In this document: one piece after another, positions 11,601 to 24,085 of the stretch | Numbering within the stretch: the stretch's first letter is position 1 | Layout: each line of letters begins with the position of its first letter | Assembly (NCBI GenBank): GCA_028095005.1 | Contig: CM051463.1 | Span: 4,076,295-4,140,294 of the forward strand | Origin: Rhynchospora pubera | Taxonomy: Eukaryota; Streptophyta; Magnoliopsida; Poales; Cyperaceae | DNA length: 64,000 nt | Direction of reading: 5' to 3' | Made by a program: the position numbers and the translations under genes | Notes under the pieces: model-generated | What the model saw: the letters and a program-made list of their open reading frames with translations, nothing else | Told to the model about the DNA's origin: nothing | Databases searched by the model: none

Positions 11601-13593
11601 CAGCTACACTGTTTGTGACCCATACTAAATTTTTACTGATTAAAATTTGGTGGTTCAAAGATCCAACACTGTTAGTGACCCAAACTATATTTTAATGATT
11701 AAAATTTTGTGCTTCAGAGAACTTTAATATTTTTTTCTGCTAACAGGAGAAAACATTGCTTCTTTTGCAGATGCTAAGCGTCTGATTGGTAGATGCTACA
11801 CAGATCATTCAATCACCAATGGAAAAACATTTCCACTATTTAGTATCGTACAGGGAAATAACAATAGAGCCATGATTTCAGCTCAACACAAGGGTGAAAA
11901 CAAGTACTTTGCTCCAGAGGAGATTGTTGCTATGGTCCTCACAAAGATGAAGGAGATTGCAGAAGCACATCTTGGTTGCAAGGTGACAAAAGCTGTTATC
12001 AGTGTCCCAGCTTGCTTTAGTGACTCTCAGAGAAAAGCAATAAAGGATGCAGGAGCTGTAGCTGGCCTTAACGTCATGCAACTTCTCAATGAACCGACTG
12101 CTGCAGCAATTGCTTACTACTTTCAAAAAGTTGAAGCCGAGTGTCATAAAGCGAAAAACGTGCTCATTTTTGACTTTGGTGGTGGACATCTTGACGTGTC
12201 AATTGTTAAAATTTGTCTAGGAACCATTAAGGTCCAGTGTGTTGCTGGCGATACTAACTTGGGTGGTGAAGATTTCGACAACAACATGGTGTGCCACTTT
12301 GTTGAAAAAATCAGGAAGGAGAATAACAGGGACATTAGCAATAAACCAAGGTCTTTGAGAAGGCTAAGAGCAGCATGTGAGAAGGCTAAAAAAGTCCTCT
12401 CAACTAATACCCAAACTGTGGTAGAAATTGATGCCTTGGATGAAGATATCGATTTTCGTAGTGCTATAACTAGGAAAGCGTTTGAGGAACTTAACAGAAG
12501 CATTTTCGAAAGAACTATCGGCTGTGTGAAGAGATGCTTGGAAGATGCAAAAATGGACAGGACCAGCATCAATGAGGTTATTTTGGTGGGTGGATCCACA
12601 AGAATTCCGAAGGTGCAGCAACTTCTTCAGGTAAGGTTCATCATGGTATCCACATTTACTGGGACAATAAAATATCATCTAATAGTTCAAATCCTAAATT
12701 CAAAATAGTTTGATTTCTTAATTGCATGAAGTTAGATTATAATGCTTGACAAATATTACAAAGAGTTCATCTTGAAAAATTATTATCAGATACAAACTGT
12801 ATGAAGCTAATGTGCAAATTGATCATTTCTATTTCAGGATTTCTTAAAGAGAAAGGAGCTATGCAAGAGCTTGAATGCTGATGAAGCAGTTGCTTTTGGT
12901 GCTGCTGTTCAAGCTGCCATTTTGAGTGGCAACATCAAATGCGACAAGTTTAACAAATTAAAGATTCAGGATGTAAGTTCTATGTCATATGGGTTGGAAA
13001 GCAAGAATGGAGCAATAATGAACGTGCTCATTCCGAAGCACACCCCTATACCGGCAAGAAAAGAGCTGCTCATAACGACCTGCTCTAATAACCTTTCAAG
13101 CTTCTCAATAGAAGTACAAGAGTGCGAGTTATTTTCCCCGGCAGTACTGTTCAACCTATCTGGCATCACACCGAAACCAAGGAGCGTTTCAAAAATCAAT
13201 GTATCTTTTGTGGTTGATGACAATGGCATTCTAAATATCACAGCCAAAGACATGAGCACCAGAGAGAAGAGCTGCTCTGTAATTTGTAAAAAGAATGACC
13301 ATCTAACACCAGAGGAGATTAAAAAGATGATGGATGCTGCAGCTCGTCTTAAAGCTGAGGATGAGGAGAACAGGGCGAAGGCTGCTGCATTGAATTCACT
13401 GGAAAATTTTGCATACAAGATGAAGGCAACAGCTAGGGGCCCAAAAGTGTCTGCTTTAGACAAGAAACAAATGGAAGAGGCTGCTGATGAGACCATATTG
13501 TGGGTGGACACCAATCATGATGCCAAGATTGAAGAAATTAATGATAGGAAAAGGAAACTTGAAACAATCGAAAGTAAAGTCGCCTTTCTGTGA
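8605..13593 (+). CDS. Two-unit HSP70 fusion protein, about 1213 aa
   Basis: Exons are read as 8605-8842, 9629-11416, 11771-12630 and 12838-13593, all with GT/AG introns. Together they make 3642 nt, or 1213 aa. Unit 1 (residues about 14-570) has an HSP70 nucleotide-binding domain (GIDLGSAYTRVALFD; D226-LGAGTLDVS; VILIGGSTRIP) and a substrate-binding beta domain, but no lid. A roughly 45-residue polar linker follows. Unit 2 (about 614-1213) starts AIGIDFGTNYSC and has NEPTAAAIAYY (E783), FDFGGGHLDVS (H815), VILVGGSTRIP, the beta domain and a shortened lid ending KVAFL, without EEVD. Intron 1 and intron 2 sit at the same phase-1 position just before the (V/A)xRLIGR motif of each unit, the usual plant HSP70 intron site. 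Intron 3 (phase 0) is extra. Canonical HSP70s are about 650 aa with one unit. ATP-driven chaperone activity is doubtful for unit 1. The fold is certain. The fusion rests on one uninterrupted 1788-nt exon that spans both units. Confidence 0.85.
11113..11208 (+). repeat. 48-bp in-frame tandem duplication in the linker between HSP70 units
   Basis: Two adjacent 48-bp copies (11113-11160 and 11161-11208) encode QMRDEKSENMMGQSSS and QMRDEKSEKMMGQSSR. The paralog in copy 2 has only one related segment ending KSKKIMGQSSR, so this is a local expansion in copy 1. Confidence 0.9.
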
Positions 13594-16164
13594 CTGTGTA
13601 GTAGCAGAAAAGTAATATTATCACGTGACTACGTGAGTGTTATATTGATATTTATGTCTTTTAAGTTCTTTTTCTTTTAATATGAAATTCTGAATTCAGA
13701 AATTATTGTTATCGTCTTTGTGTTTTCTACTTTTGGCCAGGTGTCCCATGACACCGAATAAAAAGTATGTTGATCTTGTTTTCCTAGCAATAGCATCAAT
13801 ATTATCATCTTGAGTACAAGTGTTTGATATTGTAGAAATATACTCACATTACTTAGATTATGACTGACAAAACAATAGGAGTCGGACTACCAACACAATT
13901 GGCCATGACAAAATATTACAGTGTTCCTGACGAAGCAATTTGTAATTTGTTTCTGCTTTTGATTTAACATAGCAGTTTATGGCTTTGGCTAAAAACTAAG
14001 GAAAGTCAATGGACTGTTCGACACACCGAGGATGAAAAATAAAGAGAGTAAGAGGGGAAGATTAGCACCAAATAGAAACTAATGATTACAAAATAAAAAC
14101 GAGAAAAAAAACACAGAAGCCAAGTACTTGATGTGTTTAATATTACAAAGTAAATTTTTGTTGTTTTCCATAAATAAAGTATTAAGTATGTAATTCCATA
14201 TAATATGCTGTGATTTATTTGGAGTTTATAATAACCGCTTGTCGATAATCTTTGGAAGAATAAACCTGTTATGCTATAATTGTGATATTATTTATTTTAA
14301 CATATAGAAATGCGAAGTATGGAAAAGTTATGGCAGGGTAAATTTGATGTCTTCTGCGTGCAATTAACATTACAAATAACAAGATTTTATTATACGGTAG
14401 GAGTTCCGGAAATTATCATTTAGACGGTGGGAGTTGTAACTAACGGATCAAAACTGAAATATGCCCACTGAAATTTCTATACAGACCAAATTTTATATTT
14501 TTTTTCAAAATTTTTAAGTATTTTTTTTATTTTAGAAAATCATTAATCTAGTTAGTTCTGGACTATTAAAAACAACAATTTTTTAAAATCCGAAAAAAAT
14601 ACATATAAATTTCAAAAAATTATAAAATTTGGTCTGCATGGAGATTTAAATAGAGAGATCGTATTAGACGGTTTGGATCGGTTGTTTTGAACTAGATATA
14701 GCAGTTTAGATCGCAACTCGCGGACCCTTTGATGAGTTGCAACTCACCATAGCAAAACTTTTCATTTATATATTATTTAATATATTGCATGAATTAGTTA
14801 ACACTTTCATAATTAGTTAGAATATTATTTGTCTAATTGTTTATCGTTTATCGTTTATTTTTTTAATATAATGTTTAGTTTGTTACGTAATGTTTATTGA
14901 ATTATTTATAATATCAAATTACTTAATTATTAATTATTTGATTAAAAATCGAAAATTAAAACAGAAAATCAAAATCAAGAATCAATTGGAGATAGAAATC
15001 AAAATCAAAATTATTTGAATTGAGATTAGAAAGTCAGTAAATTATGGTCAAGGTATGTGTTCTAAATTCACTCGGACTATTATTATCATCTCGCGAACTC
15101 TAACTGACTAAAGGAATTCCTAATATTTTATTATTAGCTTTTCCTTTAATTATTAAGGGAAATTGATTACTATCATCTGCAATTTTGCCATCCTTTGTCA
15201 TCGCTAAACAGAAAGTGAACACATATATGATCAAAGTGACCACATACAAATAAATAAATTCAATAAAAATAAGTTAAATATGCATATAAAAATCTGAATA
15301 AGAAATGACAATACTTATTTGTTTGTAAGTGTTCATTTTGATTGTCTATATGTTTTGCTTGTCTATTTTATGTGTTCACTTTGTGTTTAGAGATAATAAA
15401 GGATGACACAATTACAGATGACAGTTACCATTTAAATTAAGTTTGGATTAACACTAATGATAGTCATTAAGCCCATAATAATCAGTTTATTAATTATTCA
15501 AATTAATCTGGACTGGGCCAAGAATTAATCCGAAATTAAAGGACCAAGTCCAATTTCCTCTATACTGGGCTAATAAGGAAACAATCAGGCCCAGTAGGCC
15601 AGTATGTATATTCCAGGCTGCCAGCAAACTGGGCGAATTAAATGAAATCCAGCCCACGTCGGAACGAACACGCCACAGGGTCCAGCCGGGTCAACCTGAC
15701 CTAGTTGACCCGAACCACCCTTATCGGGTCCGACTAAACCCGTTATATCCAGGGTTTATAAGATCTAACCCACAACTCCCACCGTCTTTTACCCAGAGGC
15801 GCCTGCATTTTAATCTTTCACAAAGATCCTTAGTTTTTACAAAAGAGACCTTATTTATCTTCAAATAGGCCCATGAGTTTAGAAATCCCTCACGAAACAG
15901 TCCTTGCCACGTACCAGTAACGCAGCAGAGCGGTCCCACAACCTCAAATAAAACTGGTACAAGGTCTGTACCAAGATCGCAAGCACTCAAAAAGAGTGTA
16001 CCACAACATAGCGCCAACACGCCAACACCACATCAAATATCCATCTATTCCCTTAACTTAAACAACACATATTAGCAATGTCAGCAAACCCCTTAGCAAT
16101 TATTACCCATATTCCAACTTAATAGTTAATACCATACTGGTTTCCTATTAAGCTTGAATTAGGG
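13594..16164. other. Spacer between the two segmental-duplication copies
   Basis: The first roughly 700 bp are the 3' flank of the gene and match 24086-24860. Around 14450-14660 there is a loose inverted repeat (ACAGACCAAATTTTATA against TATAAAATTTGGTCTG), possibly a MITE. A short MITE lies at 15158-15433. From about 15460 to 16160 the sequence is richer in GC, with no supported reading frame, and looks like decayed repeat DNA; its type is not recognised. Confidence 0.5.
15158..15433. mobile_element. Short foldback MITE related to the GAACA elements
   Basis: The two ends are inverted copies over about 60 bp: GGAAATTGATTACTATCATC on the left, and on the right a strand that reads inversely as GGTAACTGTCATCTGTAATT. 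Both continue through CATCCTTT and CTAAACA to AAAGTGAAC. The AGTGAACACATATA words link it to the minisatellites of the larger elements. A second member lies at about 58413-58710. Confidence 0.7.
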
Positions 16165-16893
16165 CTTCCGGGAGAGCTTCCAAATCTTCTACATCTTTCG
16201 GTCAAACATTTCATTAAGTGGCCATATATAGATACTTGAATTGATGATAAACTCATTAGCATTTAGCACTCGATATACTTTTGGTAGCAGAGATGCAAAA
16301 TAACTTAAACACCATATTGCGTCCCAAAAAAAATTCATAAGATGTTTCAAATGAATTACGAATCATGAATTAATTAAAGAAGCATATACACTGGAAGTTC
16401 TTTACACTTTAAAAAAATTATATGAATAACAATTTCACAAATTTTGGATGAAACGTTGTACGAGAAGGAATTGCGTATGAAATACTATGTAAATAAAAGA
16501 AAAAGGCAAAAGGAATTTAAAGGAACTAAATAGTAAGAATCAAATTTGCAGAAAGTGAATAGATTTGTTTCTGACGTGACATTTAAAAGTGCTCATAGTT
16601 TCAAATCTTCTTGCTTGTAGTTAGTGCAGAATCAACATCCAGATTCCAGAATAACATTTAACTGTGTCTGTGTAGAGAAATTTTGCCTAAAAAATAAAAA
16701 ATAATATTAAAATATTTACGAGTTTTGAAAATATTTTAAAAATAATCTGAATTTTAACGAATTTTAACAATAGTATTGTGATATCAGTAATTGAAAAATC
16801 GACACTAAATCGGTTTTCAAAAACCGATGCTAATTTTCTTGGCCTTATCCGAGTAAAAAGCCCACTTGTGTTTCCATTTCAGGTACTTGGCTG

Positions 16894-17175
16894 TAGGGCT
16901 GAAAACGGAAACCGTTTTATCCATTTTTCATTTTGTTTCATCCGAACGAAACGGTTAACGAAACAACAAAATACGATTTCGTTTGGTTGGACGAAACGGT
17001 TAACGAAACAATGAAATAGTTTAGTCCATTTGTAAATCATGAAAAATTCGTCCATTTCGATCGTTTCGTCTGCACGAAACAATCAACGAAACTAAAATTC
17101 TGTTTCGTCAACAACATTAAATGGTTAAACGAAACACCCTAGTTTCGTCACCGTTTCGACCATTTTGCAGCCCTA
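16894..17175. mobile_element. hAT-like MITE, 282 bp
   Basis: The ends are TAGGGCTGAAAACGG and, inverted, TAGGGCTGCAAAATGG. The flanking 8-mers are CTTGGCTG (16886-16893) and CATGGCTG (17176-17183), one mismatch. The interior is full of ACGAAACGGTTAACGAAAC-type words in both directions. The homologous site in copy 1 (about 7210) has no insert, so insertion followed the duplication. Confidence 0.85.
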
Positions 17176-18114
17176 CATGGCTGATATTGTTGTCTGGTTT
17201 CATTCTTGACCGATAAACTCTAGAATCTAGATTGGTATATTTATCATAATTCATGAAATATAATACATTTGTAGCAGATTAACATAAAGTTTTTTTACTA
17301 CTTAATTAAGATGATAATAGATTTCCAACCAACATTTAGATTTGGAGGGTTTATTTTGAATGAATGTAGGACTATACATCAATGTATTAATTAATAAATT
17401 AAGTAAATAACATTTTGAGTAGGTAAGTTTGATTATTCCTTTACCTCAAAAAAAAAGTTTTATTATTTCTATTACATAAGAACTTATGAACAAAAGTTTA
17501 TGTACAACTGTACAAGGAAGACATTCTTATTCAAATATTGTAGCAATGGTAACATTTACCAACTATCTAAAATATTCAAATAAACGTATGCTTGTTTGTG
17601 TATTTGATATATGCGATATAGGATAGTTTTAGCGATGGATGCAAATAGCATATATATAGTCCGTAGAATGTTTGACGGAGCATACGTACATTCTCTCCTA
17701 CTCTAAAGCTTAAATTAATATTTTTGATATCTTATTTAATATAATAAGTGAAATTCTCGACAAAATTTATAAGTATACTCCTTATAAGCGATTTGACTAC
17801 CGGGTTCAGGGGTCAGGCCGAAATGTACTTGAGGCTTTTAGTTTTAGAATAAGATTACAAGAAGATCAAAAGTCACATTGTATATTTGATTAATGAAAGG
17901 AATAATAAAAAAATTGTCTGTAAAATGGGAAGATTAAACGAAACTTGTATTTAATTTGAAAATAAATGGAATGGGAGTTAATGTCGTTTTAGGGGGGACG
18001 AACTGTATAAATTGGCGGGTATATCAGTAAATAGTAAATACGAATCAAATTTGTGGGGGTTAAAGAGTAGGAGACGGTCAACCTCCTCTCTTTTTGACTC
18101 ACATTGTTTTATTG

Positions 18115-18128
18115 TATATATATTTATA
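18115..18128 (+). promoter_or_regulatory. TATA-like box of the copy 2 HSP70 gene
   Basis: TATATATATTTATA lies about 105 bp upstream of the ATG at 18232, at the same relative place as ATTTATAA in copy 1. Position and base composition are the only support. Confidence 0.45.
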
Positions 18129-18231
18129 ATTTCTGTCACGCAAACGCTTCGGAAGTACTCAGGAGAAAATTTAAACTGAAAGAGAGAACCAAAATCTTTG
18201 CTTTGAGTACTCGAGGAAGAATTTGAGAATC

Positions 18232-21200
18232 ATGAACGGAAGTGGAAGTAGCAGCGGGAGTGTGAGGAAGGGACCTGCCATCGGAATCGACCTGGGATCT
18301 GAATATACACGTGTGGCTCTGTTGGACGGCAAGCAGTTTAGAATGATCCTGGACGATCATGGCAAGCCAGCCATGCCGTCTTATGTTGCATTCGTCGGCT
18401 CTGAGGTCCTCGTTGGAGAGGCTGCCAGAAAGCAGGCGGCACAGAATCCCATCAACACAATCTTTGGTCGGTCAGCTCTTTTCTTCTTCTTTCATTTATT
18501 TCTCTGTTTTTCGTTAGCTTTTAAATGCAATTATGATTTTTTATTTTTTTTTACTTTTCTGAAAGAGCATGTCAACTCTGGAGGTTTCAAGCTATCATCA
18601 GTTTCATAAAATCACAAGTAATGAAACAAACCAGTACAAGTCTAATAATATTAGATCGAAACAGAAACAAGAACATATTCATTATACTTGTAATCTAGAT
18701 CTGTCTTGGCGTCAGCTAGTTCCCAATAGTATCACTGGTATACTTGAGCCTGGCAACCATGGTTCTGAAACTCTGAGTCGGGTTCGGACTCGGACTGTTG
18801 GTAAACGGAGTTGAATCGGATGACCCCGAAAAACTCGGGTGACTTGGATCGGAAATTTGGATTTTCATATAAAATAATTTTAATATCTTTAAAAATCAGA
18901 AAAAAATAAGAAAAAAAATTAGAATCAACTATGTTTTTCATAATTAAGTTAATAAATTGAATATTAGAAGCATAAAACATAAAATCAACTAAAATAAAAT
19001 TTAATATAATAATTGAAGTAGCATGACATTTCAAATTTTTTAGAATTTATATCAATTAAATTGAGATTTCATAATTAATAAAAATAAATTTTGTAATGAA
19101 GATAATTTTCTTAATACACATTAATATATCAGATAGAATCGTAGAGAATGAAATTTTCAATTTTTGTATGTCTTTGGATCACCTTTTCGATTAAAAATCA
19201 CTTTCTTTTGAAATTATTTCACTTTTGAATAATCTGGGTCGTTGATCTAATTTAAAATAGAAAAGAAGGAAATGGAAATATGCAGCTGACCCTTTCCCTT
19301 CCTTTCTTCTTCCCCGTACCCACCAGGCCACCACTCGCCTCTCTCTATTTTGTACGGAAGGGTTGAAATTCCCTCACAGAGAGGCTCCATGGCTCCGCCT
19401 ATTGCTTTTTCAGGCCTATTGACAAGATTTCGCTGCCCTACCGCCTAATCTATGTTGCCTATATTCGTTCTTTTTCTCTCCATGGATGGAAAAAAAAACC
19501 ATTAACGGTGACCTCCACCAAATCCGCTCCAACTCGGTAAAAATCGGATCGGCGGCCGCCGAGTTTTTAAACCATGCTGGCAACTAGGATTTGTCCCAGT
19601 CGTGAGTCTTGACTGATACAGCCCTCTAATCCTGGACCTAATTTTCCTCAACCATCACTTGATAACAATAGACCTACACATTTAAGCTAATTACATAACA
19701 TTTATTTGTTGTTATCTCAATAAATATACTAACTATGAGAAGGTTATTTCGTTATTACTGACACCTGCATTCTTCTATGTATTTCTCTTATTATTGTGGA
19801 GTGTAGGCCTAATAATGTTATTATTTCTCATTTCCCCCCCCTTAATTGAAGAAACCTATAAACCTCAATTCATTATTTTATAACATGGTTAATTATCTTT
19901 TGTAATTCTTGCGTATAATTTAAGCGCGATTTTTGCTTGATATATGGCTGGTTAATGTGAAAGATATTCTTGTTTTGAGGGTCTAATGTGGGAGATATTA
20001 AAAACACTTTTTTCTCTTTTATTATTTTCTATTAAGCCTTATTTGGGATTTTAATAAAAAAGGCGTCCCCTTGGAGCTCAAATTTAAATTAAAATTAAGA
20101 TAACAATAAAATAAAACAGAAATCACATATCCTAACTGGAAACACTTTCTTTTTATGTGCTTTAGATGTCATTCGTCTAATTGGTCGCAAGTACAATCAT
20201 CCATTGGTCAGAAATGACATGTGGCGGTGGCCATTCAAGGTAGTAGCCAGTCAAAATGAGAGGTTGCTGATTGAGGTTGTTTGGAATGGCAAGTTATGGC
20301 ATTTCACCCCAGTTGAGATCTGCTCATTGATACTGACGCAAGTCAAAAAGAATGCTGAGACATACCTCGGAACCACAATCACAGATGCTGTGATTACTGT
20401 CCCCGTTCAGTTCAACTATGAACAACGTGAAGCAATCAAAGTTGCCTGTACAATTGCCCATCTCAATGTCTTGCAAATTGTCAGTTCTCCAGCAGCTAGT
20501 GCTTTGCTCTTTGGATCAGAGAGGCAGTTAAAAATCACCAGAATGATAACTAGTATGGCACGTTCTATATTCACAAGTGAGCCTGAGGAGTATAACATGG
20601 TTATATTTGATCTTGGAGCAGGAACTCTTGATGTCTGTTTAATCACCATGAAAGATGCAGTGTGCCAAGTACAAGCCACTGCAGGGGATGTTCACCTTGG
20701 TGGTTCTGACTTTGACACCAACATGATCAATTATTTTATTTACTTGCTTAAAGAAAGTGGTCACAAGGATGCTGGTAACATTTTCAGGGATGTAGTGAGC
20801 AAGCATAGAACAGATTTTGAGAGGGCAAAATCTGCCTTGTTTTCAGGTGGCAATATGACACCAGTGATGATTGGTTCCAACTTTTTTATCAGTGCAGAAG
20901 AGTTCAATGAACTCAACAAGGAACTGTTTTTAAAGTGCGTTGATACAATTAATATGTGTCTTAGAAATGCCAAGATGGAAGTGGGTAAGGTAGATGAGGT
21001 CATTCTTGTTGGTGGCTCCACAAGGATTCCAATGTTACAAGATCATATCAGCCAGTATTTCAGAGGCAAGCAGCTGAAAGCAAGCAATCACTTGGAAACA
21101 GCTGTAGCATGTGGTGCAGCACTGCAAGCATCTTTTCTTACTATGAGGGGTCATGGTAGTGTTCCTTGTTTGTCTTTGAAAAATGCTACATCATTTTCTA

Positions 21201-24085
21201 TTGGCGTACAGATCTACGGGGGAGCGATGGATGTTTGTGTTCCCAAAAATACAATTATTCCTACCAATATAGAAAAGATCATTCGTTCTTTCACTACAAT
21301 AAGGGAAACTTTCTTTCCGAGGTTTATGAGGGTGAGGGACGATTTACCTGTGAAAATCTTTTAGTTGGAAAATTGGAGCTCCCTGGAACTCCTATTTCTC
21401 CAAACGGGTGTGATTTCAAGGTATGTTTTCAAGTAGATGAAAATGGTACGCTGACAGTTACATCAGGGAAGAGTTTTCCTGGAATGTGGAATAGCATCAC
21501 CATGACTATCTATAATATTGAGGTTTCTCGAAGAAAAGTGCAGGAGGCCTTGCTTTGCAAAGAAGTCGAGAAAGTAAGTAAGGTCTCTAGGACCATGAAA
21601 AGTGATTATCCCCGTAAGAGAAACCAACCAATGGAGAAACAGGTTTCTGGGCGTCCGACGGTGGGTGTGGAAAAGTCAAAGAAGATCATGGGGCAGTCTA
21701 GTAGGCAGCACATAGAGACAAAAGAAGATGCTATTGGGATAGATTTTGGCACAACTTATTCATGCATAGCTATTTGGAAACACAATGCGGTAAAGATCAT
21801 TGAAAATGAGTATGGCAGCCGTGCAACCTGTTCATGCGTGGCTTTCACCGATACAGGTCGACTGATTGGCGATACAGTGAACAAGGAGCAAGTCGCGTCA
21901 AATCCTGCAAACTCCATTCCCAGTTTGAACTTTTACCTCTTTTGCATGCTTATTTTTTTAACTGAAAGTTTACTTTTCAAATAATGCAGTAGGAGATGTT
22001 AAAAATAAACAATTGCTTTTATATTTTATCTATGCATTCAGGAAAGCTTTTAGCTGCTGTTGACAAAAAGCAACTTTGTTTTATGTACCTTCCTCTTAAC
22101 ATTTCCAGTACCAGTATTTATCATTTTGGATTTGCTATACTAGTGACCTATATACTAAATCATTTTTCACTGATGATCGAATGTTCAGTGCAATTTTTAT
22201 CTTGTAGACTGCTGACAAGAACAAACCATTGTTTCTTTTGCAGATGTTAAGCGTCTAATTGGTAGATGTTACTCAGATCAGTCAGTCAACTATGACAAAA
22301 CATTTTCACCATTTAGTGTTGTACAAGGCAATAATAGTAGAGCCATGATTTTAGTTCAACACAAAGGTGAAGACAAGCACTTTGCCCCAGAGGAGATTGC
22401 TGCAATGGTCCTCTCAAAGATGAAAGAGATGGCAGAGACAAATCTGAATTCCCCGGTGACTAAAGCAGTTATCAGTGTCCCAGCTTCCTTTAGCGACTCT
22501 CAGAGAAAATCAATAAAAGATGCAGGAGTTATTGCAGGCCTTAATGTAATGCAACTTCTCAATGAACCGACTGCTGCAGCAATTGCATACTACTTTCAAA
22601 AAGTTGATACTCTGAGTCAAGATCCGAAAACATTGCTCATTTTTGACTTTGGTGGTGGACATATTGATGTGTCAATTGTTAAAATTCATGAGGGAACCAT
22701 TAAGGTCCAGGCTGTTGTTGGTGATACTAAGCTGGGTGGTGAGGATCTAGACAGCAACATGGTGCTCTACTTTGTTGAGAAATTCATGAAAGAGGAGAAT
22801 AGGGACATTAGCAACAAACCAAGGTCTCTGAGAAGGCTAAGAGCAGCATGTGAGAAGGCGAAAAGAGTCCTATCAACAAATGCCCAAACTGTGGTAGAAA
22901 TTGATGCCTTGGATGACGGAATTGATTTTCGTAGTGTTATAACTAGGGATGATTTTGAAGAACTCAACAAAAGACTATTCCAAAGAAGTATCGGCTGTGT
23001 GAAGAGATGCTTAGAAGAGGCACAAATGGACAGGACCTGTATAGATGAGGTTATCTTAGTGGGTGGATCCACAAGAATTCCCAAGGTGCAGAAGCTTCTT
23101 CAGGTAAGGTTCATCATGTTATCCACATTATTTGGCATAATATATATAGCGCCTTATAATAGTTTAAATCCTTAACTTCAAGATATATATATAGTACAAG
23201 GATTTCTGATTGAATGGAGTTTGATTATACTATCAGACGACATATTACAAAGAGTTAAACTTGAAAAAATAGTATCAAAACCAAAACTGTATATAATGAA
23301 GCTAATGTGCAAATTAATGGTTTCTATTCCAGGATTTTTTCAATAGAAAGGAGCTATGCAAGAGCATGAATGCTGATGAAGCAGTTGCCTATGGTGCTGC
23401 TGTTCAAGCTGCCATTTTGAGTGGCAACAACAACTGTGATAAGTTTAACAAATTAAAGATTCAAGATATAACGTCTCTTTCATTTGGGTTGGAAAGCAAG
23501 AATGGAGCAATAATGGATGTGCTCATTCCCAGGCATACCCCTATTCCAGCAAGAAAAGAGCTGCTCATAATGACCTCCTCTGATAACCTCTCAAGCTTCT
23601 CAATAGAAGTACAAGAGTGTGAGTTAGCATCCTCGACAGTGTTCAATATATCAGGCATCACACCAAAACCGAGGAGCAATACAAAAATTAATGTGTCTTT
23701 TTTGGTTGATAGCAATGGCATTTTAAATGTCACAGCCAGAGATATGAGCACTGGAGAGAAAAACCAGATTGTAATTTGTAAGAAGAATGACCATCTGACG
23801 CCAGAGGAGATAAAAAAAATGGTTGAAGCTGCAGCTTGTTTGAAAACTGAGGATGAGAAGCACAAGGTGAGGGCTGCCGCATTGAATTCTCTCGAGAATT
23901 TTGTATTCAAGATGAAAGCAACAGCTAGGGACGCAAATGTGTCTGCTTTAAGCAAGAAACTAATGGACGAGGCTGCCAATGAGGCCATTGCATGGTTGGA
24001 AAGTAATCATCATGCCCAAATTGAAGAAATTGATGCTTGGAAAAGGAAGCTTGAAACCATCAAAAACCAAGTCGCCTTTCTGTAA
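18232..24085 (+). pseudogene. Two-unit HSP70 fusion gene with a frameshift
   Basis: Paralog of the gene at 8605-13593 with the same four-exon structure: 18232-18466, 20166-21922, 22244-23103 and 23333-24085. Exon 2 is one base short of keeping frame. Compared with copy 1, a single base is missing near 21285-21295, in the substrate-binding beta domain of unit 1. Reading continues to a stop at 21362-21364, giving about 477 aa. The other frame is open from before that point through the linker, all of unit 2 and the normal stop. Unit 1 shows GIDLGSEYTRVALLD, SSPAASALLFG in place of NEPTAAAIAYG, and FDLGAGTLDVC. Unit 2 shows GIDFGTTYSCIAIW, NEPTAAAIAYY and FDFGGGHIDVS. The rest looks well preserved, so this is a recent lesion or a sequence error. 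A functional gene with an assembly error is the main alternative. Confidence 0.75.
18758..19576. mobile_element. hAT-like element inside intron 1, 819 bp
   Basis: It is flanked by a perfect 8-bp duplication, CTGGCAAC, at 18750-18757 and 19577-19584. The 16-bp terminal repeats are CATGGTTCTGAAACTC and, inverted, CATGGTTTAAAAACTC. No transposase frame is visible. Removing the element and one target copy brings intron 1 of this gene to about 870 bp, close to the 786 bp of copy 1. Confidence 0.85.

Larger units (their letters stand above)
1105..14310. repeat. Tandem segmental duplication, copy 1
   Basis: This block is repeated at about 16165-24860. Shared anchors are GCTTCCGGGAGAGCTTCC (about 1117 and 16167), the stretch at 3211-3420 that recurs at 16400-16610, the upstream region 7180-8600 that recurs at 16855-18230, and the whole two-unit HSP70 gene with its 3' flank. 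The offset between copies shrinks from about 15.06 kb to 9.63 kb along the block because copy 1 carries several insertions that copy 2 lacks. Borders are judged by eye and could shift by tens of bases. Confidence 0.85.
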
